Notes: generated by a model from the letters alone, not told the origin. Numbered from the stretch's first letter, positions 11,722 to 25,921 are shown. The stretch: DNA of 64,000 bases from Phaeosaccion multiseriatum (GCA_965112735.1 OZ218950.1:7130001-7194000), one strand, 5' to 3'. A program made the numbers and translations.

Positions 11722-12843
11722 TCACCCCTCCCCCTCCCCCTCTGTCGAGCCCCCGTCCCCCCCCTCCTCCTCCAACTCTGTTGAGCTCCCGTCCTCCTCA
11801 TCCCCCTCCTCCTCTGTTGAGTCTCTCCCCCCCCCCCCCTCCTCCTCCTCCTCCTCCTCCTCCTCCTCCCCCTCCGGCACGTGTTCCCCTTCGAAGCAGT
11901 AGGGGCCTTCGTCCTCCACGGCGTTCCTGCCCCTCTTGCCCCAGCTGTGGTAGCCGTCGAGGTTGAAGGTCTTGCCGCAGGCCAAGCACTCCTCATATGA
12001 CTTCTTGGACGTGTCCCACCTCGTCACGGTGTCCGGGTGCCTGACTCTGCACATCCGACCGGATGCAAAGTTTGGGTCGTAAGTCTCCCCACATCTTCTG
12101 CAGTGCTTCTGCACTTTGGCGGGCATTAGGGCCTGAGGAAACACTGAAATTAGCGCTTGCAGACCAGCCACCGTCTGGGTTTTCCCCCACAGCAGCTGGA
12201 CCACCTCAGCGGCACTGAGTTTGCACAGCCCGTGCTCGATCCGCTCTCGCTCGCCGGGGAGCTGCTCATCCTGTGCCTCTCGCTCAGACTTTAGCTCAGC
12301 CCGCAGTCGGGCTTCTTTCTCTTCCGCTTCCCGTTTCGCTTCTGCCGCCCGCTCCTGCCTTTGTGCCATGAATTTGGCGGCGGCAGGGTCATCGACAACC
12401 GATTCAAGAGCAGCCGACGCATGCTTGCAGACACGCAATTGGCCAGAGAGAAGGTTACTAATTCTCTGTCGATCTCCATCCGGGCAAGAACACTGCACGA
12501 CAAGTCGCTTCGAGTCGAAGAGGGGTGTCCCATGCTCATTCCACCCGGTGTGGACCACAGTCCCCTTGGCCATGACTATGTAAAGCTCCGACCCAGACGC
12601 CTCCCATTCAAAGTCGACCGATCCATCCTCCAGAACCTCGGAGCGCACTGGTCTTGGCGTGGGCGCAATGTTACATGATCCTTTCACGAACACATCTCGA
12701 ACCAGCCCAGGGATCGCGACCGACCCGGGGACTACCTCCAGGCTAACCCGTGGAACACGAGGAGCGGGAGATTCGGCGTAAGCGAGACGGCGAGCATTCT
12801 CGATGCTCCGAGCTTTGGCGGCACTGCTTTTTGTTCGCGCCAT
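11722..12843 (-). CDS. SWIM-type zinc-finger protein with C-terminal Cys/His motifs and acidic tail
   Basis: Single exon, 373 residues. Start ATG at 12843 (MARTKSSAAKARS). A SWIM-like CxC...CxH site is visible at about 115-145: QCSCPDG, then RVCKHASAAL. A charged helical region (Ala/Glu/Arg/Lys) follows at 155-200. Further on come two Cys-rich segments, CRRCGETYDPNF and ECLACGKTFNLDGYHSWGK, which could form a second zinc site. The last about 50 residues are Glu/Gly-rich. SWIM domains bind DNA or protein and occur in MULE transposases and in E3-like or recombination-linked proteins. I see no transposase core, so this is probably a cellular nucleic-acid or protein-binding factor. The first residues resemble the histone H3 tail (ARTK). 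Confidence 0.7.
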   Translation of the reverse strand: MARTKSSAAKARSIENARRLAYAESPAPRVPRVSLEVVPGSVAIPGLVRDVFVKGSCNIAPTPRPVRSEVLEDGSVDFEWEASGSELYIVMAKGTVVHTGWNEHGTPLFDSKRLVVQCSCPDGDRQRISNLLSGQLRVCKHASAALESVVDDPAAAKFMAQRQERAAEAKREAEEKEARLRAELKSEREAQDEQLPGERERIEHGLCKLSAAEVVQLLWGKTQTVAGLQALISVFPQALMPAKVQKHCRRCGETYDPNFASGRMCRVRHPDTVTRWDTSKKSYEECLACGKTFNLDGYHSWGKRGRNAVEDEGPYCFEGEHVPEGEEEEEEEEEEGGGGRDSTEEEGDEEDGSSTELEEEGGDGGSTEGEGEG

Positions 12844-12899
12844 GTTTTTTGCAAGATCCAACTGCTTTTTTGGGGGGGCGAGTTGAGGCAGGCAGTCTT

Positions 12900-13012
12900 C
12901 CTGGCGGCGATTGGCCGTCGCGCTCCAGCGGGCCCGACACGAACGATCGATCCGACACAGGATCCTGGCTGGTATCAACTTTGTTCCGATGATATGACCT
13001 CGGGGGCGAATA
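12900..13012 (+). mobile_element. 3'-end fragment of a non-LTR retrotransposon-like element
   Basis: Closely matches 45780-45908, the last codons of the larger element copy: the blocks CCCGACACGAACGATCG and GGATCCTGGCTGGTATCAAC are shared, ending near the element stop region. It is internally shortened after TTTGTTCCGATG. It sits in the divergent promoter between the SWIM gene and the enoyl-CoA reductase gene. It shows the 5' truncation expected of LINE-type copies. Confidence 0.75.
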
Positions 13013-13199
13013 TATGAATATATCCATATCCGCCCCCCCCCTCCCGCCCGCCCCCCCTTCCTGTCTTCCTCATCCAAGTCACAGATGGACAAAAAAAAAA
13101 AAAAAAAAATCTCCACCCCTCTCCCCCCCCCCCCCTCCCCCTCCTGCTCTCTCTTTAGGCTCAATCCTAACGAGCTTTCTTCTTCCCAAAGGCACGGGT

Positions 13200-16183
<2,984 letters not shown>

Positions 16184-16210
<27 letters not shown>

Positions 16211-16275
16211 GCAACAAGAGCGGCTGAACAGTCCAGCAGCCAAGGTATTCATCAAGAGCGGCTGAACAGTCCAGC
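16184..16275 (+). repeat. Local duplication of the enoyl-CoA reductase 3' end
   Basis: The last codons and stop, AAGGTCTTCATCAAGAGCGG, are repeated about 54 bases downstream with one change (GTA for GTC). The unit also includes GGCTGAACAGTCCAGCAGC, itself present twice. The second copy is untranslated. Confidence 0.85.
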
Positions 16276-16283
16276 AGCGCAGC

Positions 16284-16450
16284 ATAGCGTGTCAGGGGTC
16301 GAGGCTGACACCGGTGGAATCGACCCCTGACACGCTATCCGCTAACGCTATCGCCGGCGCCAGCCGGCACGCTATCCGCTATTGGCCGGCGGCCGATGGG
16401 GCGCGATAGCGCGCTATCGAGAATGTGAGCGATAGCGTGTCAGGGGTCGA
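16284..16450. repeat. Perfect 19-base inverted repeat plus a third direct copy
   Basis: ATAGCGTGTCAGGGGTCGA at 16284-16302 is mirrored exactly at 16320-16338 (17-base loop) and repeated directly at 16432-16450. Between them lie several CGCTATC/GATAGCG and GCCGGC palindromes. It may be a small non-autonomous element or foldback repeat in the spacer before the TPR gene. It has no coding capacity. Confidence 0.85.
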
Positions 16451-16650
16451 GTGGAAAGGGCAAAAATATAAAAACAAAACAAAAACTTGAAACTCAAATT
16501 ACTATCCACTCATCTCCTCTCTCTCTTCGACCCTCTTCAACGTTCTCATTCAAAGGCTAGGGAGGGGGGGGGGTGGTGTGGGAGATAGTACGTGAGAGGG
16601 CGCCTGTCTTTTTGAAGGCTCTGGTCGTGGTGAAGGCAGCTCTCTGCGAA

Positions 16651-17884
16651 ATGGTCGAGGGACACTCAGAGGCGAAGGTGACAAGCCAATCATGGCACGC
16701 CGGAAAGGGGAGGAGAAAAACGACGGGGGGCGGGGGGCTGATTAGCAGCATGTCTGGGAGGGGAATAGGTGGCAAAGGCGCCCATCCAGATGCTGCTGCT
16801 GATGAGGAGGCAGGGGGGGGGATGCGTCGGAGGGGAGGAGGCGGGGAGAAAAAAGGGTGGAGCGTTGCCCGCTCCATGCCTGCGCTTTTCAAGGGAAAGA
16901 GGAGCTCCTCCACAGGAAACTTGGATCACAAAGCGTGGGAGCTGGAGAAGCAGGTGAGTATGGGTGGGAAGGGCTGATAGAGGAAAGGGTAGGAATTGAG
17001 AGGGAGAGGAACGGAGAGGAGAGGAAGGGAGAAGGGAGGGAAGGAGTCCCTTGGATAGTGTCGGAGTATAGCGCAGGAGCAAAGTATATGGCTACAATGA
17101 GGATATGGCTTAGTATTTTTTCATACACATACACAAACGCGCCCACACACACTCGTGGTTCGAATTGCCTAACTGACACGGACAACCCACGGACCGACCG
17201 GCGGACCGACCGACCTTTCTCGCCCCCCCCCCTCCCTCCCTCTCTCTGTCTCTCCCTCCGTTCCTCCTTCGCGCACTGGCCCTCACTGGCAGGGCCGACT
17301 GGCTGAGGCGGAGATGCTCTACTCTCGCCATGCTCTCCGCTGCGAGAAGCGCTTCGGCCAAGACAACTTGACCGTGGCTGCCGACCTCGATCAGGTGGTG
17401 CGGCTTCTCCTCAAGGAGGGTAAGCTCGAGCAGGCAGAGCCTTTGTGCCGGCGTTCGCTGGAGATCAAAGAGAATCTTCTCAGGGCACAAGAGGTGGAGG
17501 CGACAAGAGGCGGTGGGAGTGAGAGTCAGCGGGAGGAGGCGGAGCAGAGCCTCAAGCTCGCCAAGGGGAGGGTAGCCACGGCGCTGATCACGCTCGGGAA
17601 GCTCATGGAGGACACGGCGCGGCTCGGGCAGGCCACAGAGCTCTTCGAGAGCGCGCACGAGCTGAGAAAGGTGTGAGGAAGCGGACGGGTCGGTGTGGGT
17701 TGAGGCGGCCTTTTCGATCACGCTTCTTGCACCCCACTGTAATGGCAGAGGGGGAGAGCGGTGCGGTGTCCTTGTGCTGGGCTCTCTCCGGACGGTGACG
17801 GTGGCGCGTCATGCTTTGCCCCCCCTCTCACTCTGCTCTGCTCTGCTGCCCCGCCCCCCCCCCCCCCGCACACACCCTTCTTAT

Positions 17885-17934
<50 letters not shown>

Positions 17935-18797
17935 CAATGGCGCTGCAACGACGCTAACGGCATCGGACGTCTCTCCCTTCCATCTTCCAGGCTTGCCGCG
18001 GTCCCGACCACGAGGAGACGGTAACGGCCCTGGCGTGGATGGGCGACGCTCGCCTTAAGGTGGGGGACCTCGAGGGCGCTCAGACGGTGTTCGAGGACGT
18101 GGTACGCTCCTACGAGCGCTTCCTCGGTAAGTGCGTGTGTGCGTGCGTGAGCGAGTACGTGTAGATTCCTGCCTCAACGCGAGGGGGGGTATTTCTCCCG
18201 TGTGCCTCTCTCTCTCCATGTAAGGGGGAGGGGGGTGGTGTGTTTCATCCCCTTCCCGCCCCACCCACCACCCTCTCCCCTCTTCGCGTTGTTCGCTGTG
18301 CGCTGTTCGCTACAGGCAAGGACGACATCAACGTGGCCTCTGCCCTCAACAATCTCGCAGGTCTGCATGCCGCACGGGGCAATCTGCCCGCAGCTCTCCC
18401 CCTCTTCGTTCGCAGCCACGACATTTACGTGTCCCACTTGGGGGAGGATCACCCCCACTCACTCGCCACGGGCACCTGGATCCAGCAACTGGAGACGACT
18501 GAGGCGGAAGAGAGCTCTCCTCCCAAGAGGGACAGCATCTCCAGCTCGAGAAGGGGCAGAGGGGTGGAGGACGTCATTGAGGAGGGCAAGGAGGGGGAGG
18601 AGGGAGACGAGGAGGAGGAGGGGAAGCGGGACGACAGCGGCGATACGAGTGAGGCAACGGCTGCCAGTGCCGCTGCTCCTAGCGCTGCTGCTGGTACTGC
18701 TGTTGCTGCTACTACCACTGCCGCTGCTACTGGTGGTGCCTCTGTTTCAGATTCCACAGCGCAGCAAGTTGGGGGCGGGGGCGACGCCGGAGTGTGA
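16651..18797 (+). CDS. Tetratricopeptide-repeat protein (kinesin-light-chain-like repeats)
   Basis: Four exons: 16651-16953, 17293-17670, 17991-18126 and 18316-18797, about 432 residues. The start is uncertain; ATG 16651 is the first good in-frame ATG after a GTG-containing leader. Exon 1 is basic, Gly/Ser-rich. Exons 2-4 carry 42-residue KLC-type TPRs: AEAEMLYSRHALRCEKRFG, QAEPLCRRSLEIKENL, ACRGPDHEETVTALAWMGD, GAQTVFEDVVRSYERFLG, and DDINVASALNNLAGLHAARG. The C-terminus after about residue 345 is acidic then Ala/Thr/Ser-rich, low complexity. It is probably a protein-protein scaffold; partner unknown. Intron 2 contains (CTG)n. Confidence 0.75.
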
Positions 18798-19073
18798 GGC
18801 AGCGCGCGGCCCCCACGCTGACCAATCGGCCACAGCCCGGTCCTGAGGCGGCCTCCTCCTCCTCCTCCTGCTCCTTCACAGAGGTGCGCATGCTTGGGTC
18901 TGTAGAAGCATCGGACCCCCAAGCAATGCCCGGTAGCCGGGGAGGGGGGGGGGGGGGAAAGAACAGTGCCCTGACGCTGCTTTAGGGGCAATGAAGGAAT
19001 TTGTTACATAAAACTAAGCCATGTACATAAGCTTGTGAATTGTGAAAAAAAAAAGGAATTTAATTTTTTTTTA
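18798..19073 (+). other. 3' flank of the TPR gene
   Basis: TCC repeats, a 12-G run (18942-18953) and then AT-rich sequence leading to the MITE. No gene seen. Confidence 0.4.
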
Positions 19074-19460
19074 CTGTGATTTCGCGGTTGAGTGGCTACG
19101 CCCCATTAATTTTTTTTTACGCCAAATGACGATTTTTTTGACGACGTTTGACGCACTTTGACGACGCTTTAGCCCCCTATTTGACGCCCTTTGACGCCCT
19201 TTGACGCACTTTGACGCCCTTTTATCTTTTATCTTAATTCGCCTTAATTTCGTCTAAAAAAAATCACGGAAAAAAAAATCACGGAAAAGGGCGTAAAAGG
19301 GCGTCAAAGAGCGTCAAAAGGCGTCAAAGGGCGTCAAATAGGGGGCTAAAGCGTCGTCAAACGTCGTCAAACGTCGTCAAAAATATCGTCATTTGCCGTA
19401 AAAAAAAATTAATGGGGCGTAATTGGGCGTCAAAAGTGCCACTCAACCGCGAAATCACAG
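19074..19460. mobile_element. Palindromic MITE with Tc1/mariner-like TA flanks
   Basis: The two halves are inverted copies of each other along nearly their full length (about 190 bases per arm). The ends are CTGTGATTTCGCGGTTGAGT and its complement, each flanked by TA (19072-19073 and 19461-19462). TA target duplication is the mark of Tc1/mariner-type elements. The arms are filled with tandem TTTGACGCCC or GGGCGTCAAA units. There is no transposase frame, so it would be mobilised in trans. The low GC content contrasts with its surroundings. Confidence 0.85.
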
Positions 19461-19462
19461 TA

Positions 19463-20417
19463 TTTTAATTTTTTTTTAATTTTTTTTTGGACACTTGGTG
19501 ATACAATACATACTCTCCTCGGATAGCTGGGGTGGGTGCACCTCGTAGGCCCCTCGTTGCAGCTATACAGGGTGGGTCTTCGGTTACCTCCTCAACACCG
19601 CCCACCCAAACCCACCCCAACCCAACCGTACTCAACCGGACGGGGCAGCATTGACACGCCACGCACGGTACACACACACCATCCGGCAGCTCCTCCACGC
19701 TGATCAACACGCCCATCCCAAAACAAGGACTTAAGTGTCAGGACTTGGTGTCAGGACTTGGTTTCGTCATCTCTCTTGCGACCAATCCTAGTTTTGGTGG
19801 TGGCCTGGTGTGGCCTGGTGACCCGCTGGGTTGGGTTGGGTTGGGTTGGGTGAGGCTGCCCCCCCTTGGGTTGAAGGCGTGGGAGTCGCCACCTCCTGAC
19901 CTTTGTCCAGCGCGGTGCGAGCACGACATTCTCCGTAGCTGCCCTCATAGACATGAATGCAGAGGTTGACGAAACGCTCACACCATCACTCCAAAGCGAA
20001 AGCTCCCCTCCCATGCCCCTCCATCTGAGCCCTCCAGTTGGGCAGCTCCGCAGCTACAACAAAGCTTCACCTTCGCCGTTCACACCCTCGCCCCAGACCA
20101 TAGCCGGAGCGAGAAGCGCCAAGTGGGGCCTCCTCTGTCCTCAGCTAATCTAGCGCAAGTCAAAGCAGCACACATACGATAGGCACGTGTGGCTGCTCCT
20201 CCTGCTTGAGGGCAGAGCCGCCTCGAGAACGGAGGTCGCCCCCCCGATGGCTCGATGCGTGGGCCTCAGGAGGCGAAGGGCCAAGAGAATAAATGCGAGA
20301 CCAACAGGGTGGGCCAAAGCGCGGTTAGCCCCCCCCCCCTCGCCCCTTCTCCCCCCGACCAAGCCCTCTTCGCCGCCCATGACCCCTACCTTGGGGCCTT
20401 GTTCGTTCCCACGGCCC
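19463..20417. other. Intergenic spacer with G-rich repeats
   Basis: It begins with a copy of the dispersed word (TTGGTGATACA, 19495-19505). A C-rich ACCCAAACCCACCCCAACCC patch (19608-19630) and a TTGGG tandem (about 19826-19850) lie here, along with a CAGGACTTGG duplication (19739-19760). Short frames exist on both strands but none has family features. I see no gene. Confidence 0.4.
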
Positions 20418-21065
20418 TCAAACCTCCGTTGCCTCTCCCGCTGCCATCTTCACGTCTTCCTCTCCGTCTGCAGCCATCTTCGCATCCTCCCCTCCTTCTG
20501 CTTGGTCGTCGGCCATGTCCTCGTCTTGCTCTTCCTCGCCCTCCTCACCACCGCCCGCCGTAGAAGCAGCTTTCCCTCCCTCCGCCTCCAACTTCCGGGC
20601 AGCATCCGCCGCCTCTTTGGCCTTCCTGACCTTATTCCTCGCCTCTCTTAGCAGCGTTTGCTTCTCCCTCAGGTGCATTCCCTCCTCCCTCGCGCGTGTC
20701 TCAATCTCCTCCTCCATCTCCTCGAGGGACTTGGCGGCGTGCATTGGCACCAGAGACTGCCCCTTCGACCCGCACCAGGCGCAGCACTTGTCTGCCTTGG
20801 CACAGGGCTGGCAAATGGTGTGGTAGGCCGCCAGCACCGTCCGCTGCAGACACCGATTGCAGGTGGAGGGCATCTTGAGAGGCTTGTACTTGCGGTATTT
20901 CTTCTTCCACTCTATCTTGTCGAAGCAGCGCTTGCAGAGCCCCCCATTCACACTGGCAAGGATAGAGGCTGTCTTCTTACTTTTCGGGTTGTGCTGGAAG
21001 GCAAAGCTGTTCTGGTGCCGCGGCTTGCGAGAGCGGGACTCCCCAGACCCCCTTCGAAGGCTCAT
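20418..21065 (-). CDS. C9orf85 homologue (DUF2039 zinc-binding family)
   Basis: Single exon, 215 residues. The first 110 residues match the human C9orf85 family: RSRKPRHQNSFAFQHN, NGGLCKRCFDKIEWKKKYRK, YKPLKMPSTCNRCLQRTV, YHTICQPCAKADKCCAWCG. Four CxxC pairs imply two zinc sites. The family is widespread in eukaryotes; its function is unknown. The C-terminal half is a charged helix (EEMEEEIETRAREEGM and on) followed by an acidic, Ala/Gly-rich tail, longer than in animals. Start is ATG at 21065, MSLRRGSGESRSRKP, typical of the family. Confidence 0.88.
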   Translation of the reverse strand: MSLRRGSGESRSRKPRHQNSFAFQHNPKSKKTASILASVNGGLCKRCFDKIEWKKKYRKYKPLKMPSTCNRCLQRTVLAAYHTICQPCAKADKCCAWCGSKGQSLVPMHAAKSLEEMEEEIETRAREEGMHLREKQTLLREARNKVRKAKEAADAARKLEAEGGKAASTAGGGEEGEEEQDEDMADDQAEGGEDAKMAADGEEDVKMAAGEATEV

Positions 21066-21386
21066 CTCGCCCGCCGCCTCTTTCTCTGCTACTGCTGCAG
21101 CCGGACCCTAGACAGCTGACGTTGGTGGTGGGGGGGTGTGGTAGAAGGGGGACCGCGGATGGTGGAAGGTTGCGGACACCAAGTACTGTTGACTTACGGA
21201 AAATTGTCTTTTTCTCTTTTTCTCTTTTTCTTTTCTCTTTTGCTGCTTTCCTGCTTTGCGCCTTGCACCTTTGATATCCACCTTTTGGACGACGCTGTGC
21301 CCCATTGGGCTCAGATCTTGGTATTTTCGTCACTGCAAGAGCGAGAGAGCCACCATTAGTAAAGAGCAATACAGAAGGAGGGGTAT
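21066..21386. other. Divergent promoter region
   Basis: It lies between the C9orf85 homologue (-) and the sugar transporter (+). It contains a T/C-rich block (21200-21250). No clear core promoter motif. Confidence 0.4.
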
Positions 21387-23036
21387 ATGAAGGGGGGGGA
21401 AATGCCGCGATCTTCAGTGCAGGACGAATCGGGCACGGGCTCTGAAGCCGTAGAAGCAGGAGCAGTAGGGAGGGGTGGCGATTGGGCTGACGTGGGTCCT
21501 CTGGCCTCTGGCGCGGCGCCTTCGAATAAGTCGGCCAAGGCCCAAAGCTGGGCGATCCGTCTGCTTTGCTGCTGCTGTGGAGAGGGCCCAACTTCTTCTC
21601 GTGTCACGGTGTATCTGGCGGTCGTGGTGGTATCTCTGACCTCCGTTCTGCTGGGATATGGTGAGTGCCGAGAGTGGTATGGGGTCTCTCTTGGTTGGGA
21701 AAGAAGACTCCGTTCCCCGCCAGTTGAAGAAGAGCTTTGAGAGGACTGCCCCCGTGCCCTTGGTGTCGGCTCTCCCTGCGCATCGCCTTCAAAATAATAC
21801 TACCGCCTGCACAATGATGCTACCGCCTTCACAATGATACTACTCGTCCTCTCCTTGTGTATTGCCCGCACAATGATACTACTGTTCCTCTCCCGTCTTT
21901 TCTCCCCTCCATTCTTTCCTTGTTCTCTGCTCTCCTGTCCATGTCCTTTGTTGTCTGCTTCCTCTCTCTCCGTCTCTGTTCTCTTTCTCCCCCCCCCTCT
22001 CACCCCCTATGCTCTGTTGCGTCTCTCTCTCTTCTATCCCTTTCCTTGGTCTCTCCCTTGTTCTCTGCTCTCTGTTCTCTCCCTCCCCGTGTTCTCTATT
22101 CTCCCTTCTTTCTCTTTCTCTCTCTACCTTTCATTCTCCCTCTTTCTCCTCTCTCTCTCTGTTTATAAGACGTTGGCGTCATGTCAAGCGCAATTCTCTT
22201 CATCTCCAAAGATCTCGACCTAAGGTACGGCCAACTCAGACTCCAACTCCTCCTCCCTCACGTCCTAAACACAGGGCCTGCCCTTTGCAATCATCCCCAC
22301 TGTCACTAACGTACCCCGCCTCCTCCTCCCCCTCCCCCGCCACCCATCATGCCGTGTTGGTTCTTCACAACAACGCAGCACTCTACGTCAGTCCGTCATT
22401 GTCGCCTCTCTCAACCTCGTGGCCGCCCCCGGGGGGCTCTTGGCGGGCTCTGTGGCCGACACGTTGGGCAGGAAGCGCTCCATCGCCCTCGCGTGCTGCA
22501 TCTTCATCACAGGAAGTCTCATCAAGATTGTCTCCACCAACTTCGGGTGAGTGAATGTGTGAGTGAGTGAGTGAGTGAGTGGTGTGGGTTGGTGGGTGAG
22601 TGGGGGAGGGAGGGAGGGAGGGAGGGAGTAAGTGAGTGAGAGAGGAGTAACAAGAGGCCTAACAAGAGGAGCTCGATTTCTTCTCCCCGTTGCGCTCTCT
22701 TCCTACCCCCCCCCCTCCTCCTCCTTTCCTGCTGCTGCTGCTGCTGCTGCTGCTGCGTCCCTACAGCTCCTGATGCCCCCCCCCTCTCCCCCTCCCTCGT
22801 AGCCTCCCTCCTCCATCTCCCTCTCATCCCTTTCCTCCCTCCTACCCTTCTCTCTCTCAGCATGTTGTTAGCAGGACGCGTGGTAACGGGAGTGGGCGTG
22901 GGCTGCGGGTTCGTCGTGGCCCCCGTCTATGTGTCAGAGATCGTGCCGAAGGTCGGTCCACCACGGCTCTCGACTACAATTTCAATACGATACGTGGATG
23001 TGTGGAAGTGCCTGCTACAGCGTTGTTGTTCCTTGG

Positions 23037-23091
<55 letters not shown>

Positions 23092-24421
23092 ATTGTTCCT
23101 TGGTGTTGTGTTGTCACTTTTAACGCCGTCCACACATGTACACATGTATTGATTGCCATGGCCCCTTCTCTCCCCAACTCAAATGCCCACCCGCTCAGAG
23201 CATCCGCGGCGCGCTGACGTCCATGACAGACATCATGATCAACTTCGGTATCGTTTTGGGATACGTTGTGGGCTACATCTGCGCCGTCTCTCTCCCCACG
23301 GACGGTGCGTGAGGGCACGGAGGATGGCACTGGATGGTACATCTCAGGTCGCCCCCATGCCCCAGTGTCTCAGTCAGTCCCAGGCAGCTCCATGCATACT
23401 ACTCTCGCCTCAGCTGCAACGAAACGAAACGAAACGAGCGTCTCCATCCTCTTGCTTGCTCGGCTTTCCCTGCAACACCACCACCGCCAGCAAACACACA
23501 AGCCTTCACGCCTCACGACCTCTCCCGTCCGCTGCCATCCCCCCTCTGCCTGCAGGCACTCGCTGGCGAGTCATGCTGGGCATCAGTCTCTTCCCGCCCT
23601 TTGTCATTCTCTGCTGCCTCGTGCTGCTCCCCGGTGAGTGATTGAGTGCGTGCGTGAGTCAGTGAGTGAGTGAGTGAGAGTCGGGCCTTTTACTGCAGCG
23701 TAGCAAAGGAAGAGGTAGTTGTCTCCACGTCAAGCAGGAGGGGACTGATGACGTCATTAGTTCCGAGGAAGAGTCACATCTGTTGTCCTGCTGCTGCTGC
23801 TGCTGCGATGCTTTGTGAAATGGCGTGAGCGAACGGAGGGAATGTTGAGGCATATGGGCGAGTCCTCTTTCTGCTGCCTGTGCTTAGCGTACAACCTACT
23901 CCTCCTACCCCCCACTTCCCCTCCCAATACCAAACCACAGAGAGCCCTCGCTGGCTACTGCACAACGGCAGACATACCCCCTCCCCTGAGAAACAAGCTC
24001 TCCGACGGCGGCAGGCCCGACAGGTGCTTGATCGCATCACTGATGACCCTCGAGAGGCAGAGGCCCAGCTAGAAGAGGTGGAGCAAAGCATCGAGGCGGA
24101 TGTCCTCTCCAACAGCAGCGGCAACACGTGGAGCCACCTGCTGCTCTCACCGAGCCCTCGGCTGCGAGCGACGCTGTGGTTGGGCGTGTGTCTCGGGGCG
24201 GCTCAACAGCTCTCGGGCAGTGAGGCGGCGGTCTACTACTCACCGAGGGTGCTCAGCGCGGCAGGTGGGTGGGTGGATGGGGGGTGGATGGATGGGTGGG
24301 TGGATGGGGGGTGGATGGATGGATGGGTGGGTGGATGGGGGGTGGATGGATGGATGGATGGAAGTGTGGGGGGTGGGGGGGTGCATCTTACAGAAGCAAA
24401 AACCTGCGCCATGTTATGTGC

Positions 24422-24462
<41 letters not shown>

Positions 24463-25921
24463 CTGGGGTGTTTCGGAAGACATGTAAGGTGAAGAGGGAG
24501 GAACCAGGGGGCTGGAGAGGAGGGAAGGAGGGGGAAACTCGTGTGTTTGCCTCGCCTGCGGTCCATTCTGGAGGAGTGCGAGGAGGAGCGGTACCTCTCT
24601 CTCTCACACACACGCACACACACACCCCTCTTCCCACCCCTTTGCACAGGGCTTACACTCTCTTCTGAGATCCTCGCAGCCAACATCGCGGTGGGTTTGT
24701 TCAAGCTGCTTGGCGAGGTGGTAGCCGCGGGACTCACAGACCGCACAGGCAGGCGGCCGCTGTTCATGCTCTCCTCTCTTGGCTGCACAGGGGCGCTGCT
24801 GGTCATCGGCCTTACATTCACCACGGGTACGTGCAAAAGGCAAAGGGTTCCAGTTTGAATTCAAATGGCAGGGCCATGAAGGGACGCGGTGTGTGTCCTC
24901 CGCACCTCTTACGAATGAGACCCCCCCCCCCCTGTCAACTGCCATCCTCCCTCTTTGTTCCCTCTGCAGATGCATCCCCCTGGGTCACGCTTGCTGCCCT
25001 GTGTACCTTTATGTTCGTGTTCTCCCTCGGTGTGGGACCTCTCACCTTCGTTGTGGCCAGGTGAGTAAGTGAGGGGGTGAGTGAGTGAGGGAGTGAGCGA
25101 GCGGGTGGATGCGTGCGGGAGTGAGTGAGTGAGTGAGGGAGGGAGTGGGGGAGTGAGTGGGGGAGTGAGTCAATGGGTGCGGGAGGAGGGAGTGAGGGAG
25201 TGAGGGAGGGAGGGAGGGAGTGGGTGAGAAGGTAAGTGAGGGAAGGCGTGAGTGAGTGGGTGAGTGAGTGAGTGCGTGCACCCAGGAGGGAAGATGCGTT
25301 GGTGTGTGTGTCTCTTCGAATGTGTATCTCTTGCCTCTCAGTCTCGCCCCCTCTCTCTCTCTCTCTCTCTCTCTCCTTCTTGTCTTCGCTCCTCTCTCCC
25401 TCTGTAATGCCACTTGCAGTGAGATCTTCCCTCTGCACCACCGAGGCAAGGGGGTGGCGGCCACAGTGTTCGCCAACCGTCTTATGAGCGGGAGCATCGC
25501 TCTCATCTTCCCCCTCATGCAGCGGGTAAGTGCGCGAGTGCGTGAGTGAGTGAGGGCATGAATGAGTGAGTGAGCGAGTGGTGTGGCTGCCTGTGGCTGC
25601 CTAGGGCTGCTCTTGCTCAGCCCTTCTCTGTCAAAACAAATCATCTCCTCCCCCCCCCTCTCTATCTGTCGCACCTACAACCCTCCAAAGGGCATCGGCG
25701 GGGGCGGGGCGTTTTACGTGTTCACTCTGTGCTCTCTGGCGACGGTTGTATTCTACTATACCATGCTGCCCGAGACCAAGGGAAAGAGCCTCGAGGAGAT
25801 CTCCGGCCTGGAGGACTCCATCTCGGGCCGCACTCCGCCCTCTGGGCCCTCTGGAGTGGAGCGGGGTGGGGTGACGGGAGGCGCACCTTTGGAGGTGGAG
25901 GTGGATCAGTCGAGGCTGTGA
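21387..25921 (+). CDS. Major facilitator superfamily sugar/polyol transporter
   Basis: Eleven exons: 21387-21660, 22170-22224, 22379-22546, 22861-22951, 23199-23304, 23556-23633, 23941-24264, 24650-24826, 24970-25060, 25420-25525 and 25691-25921; about 566 residues, all phases consistent. Sugar porter signatures in order: GYDVGVMSSAI (TM1), GSVADTLGRKRS (GxxxDxxGR loop), GRVVTGVGVGCGF and PVYVSEIVP, ESPRWLL after TM6, GAAQQLSGSEAAVYYSP (TM7 QQLSG), TDRTGRRPLF, and PETKGKSLEEI after TM12. It moves hexose or polyol with protons in this family; the substrate cannot be read from sequence. The N-terminal 70 residues are a soluble Ser/Gly/Ala-rich leader. Several introns start with expanded (GTGA)n or (GGTGGAT)n right at the donor. 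Confidence 0.92.

Noticed and set aside
17095-17175. Possible tRNA (GTGGTTCGAATTGCC looks like a T-arm)
   Set aside because: No matching acceptor stem, D-arm or anticodon stem can be drawn upstream. It lies inside an intron of the TPR gene.
19465-19716. Small minus-strand ORF with VCVPCVACQCC
   Set aside because: It has only short Cys-containing sequence and no family pattern, and it runs into the flank of the MITE; not enough to call a gene.
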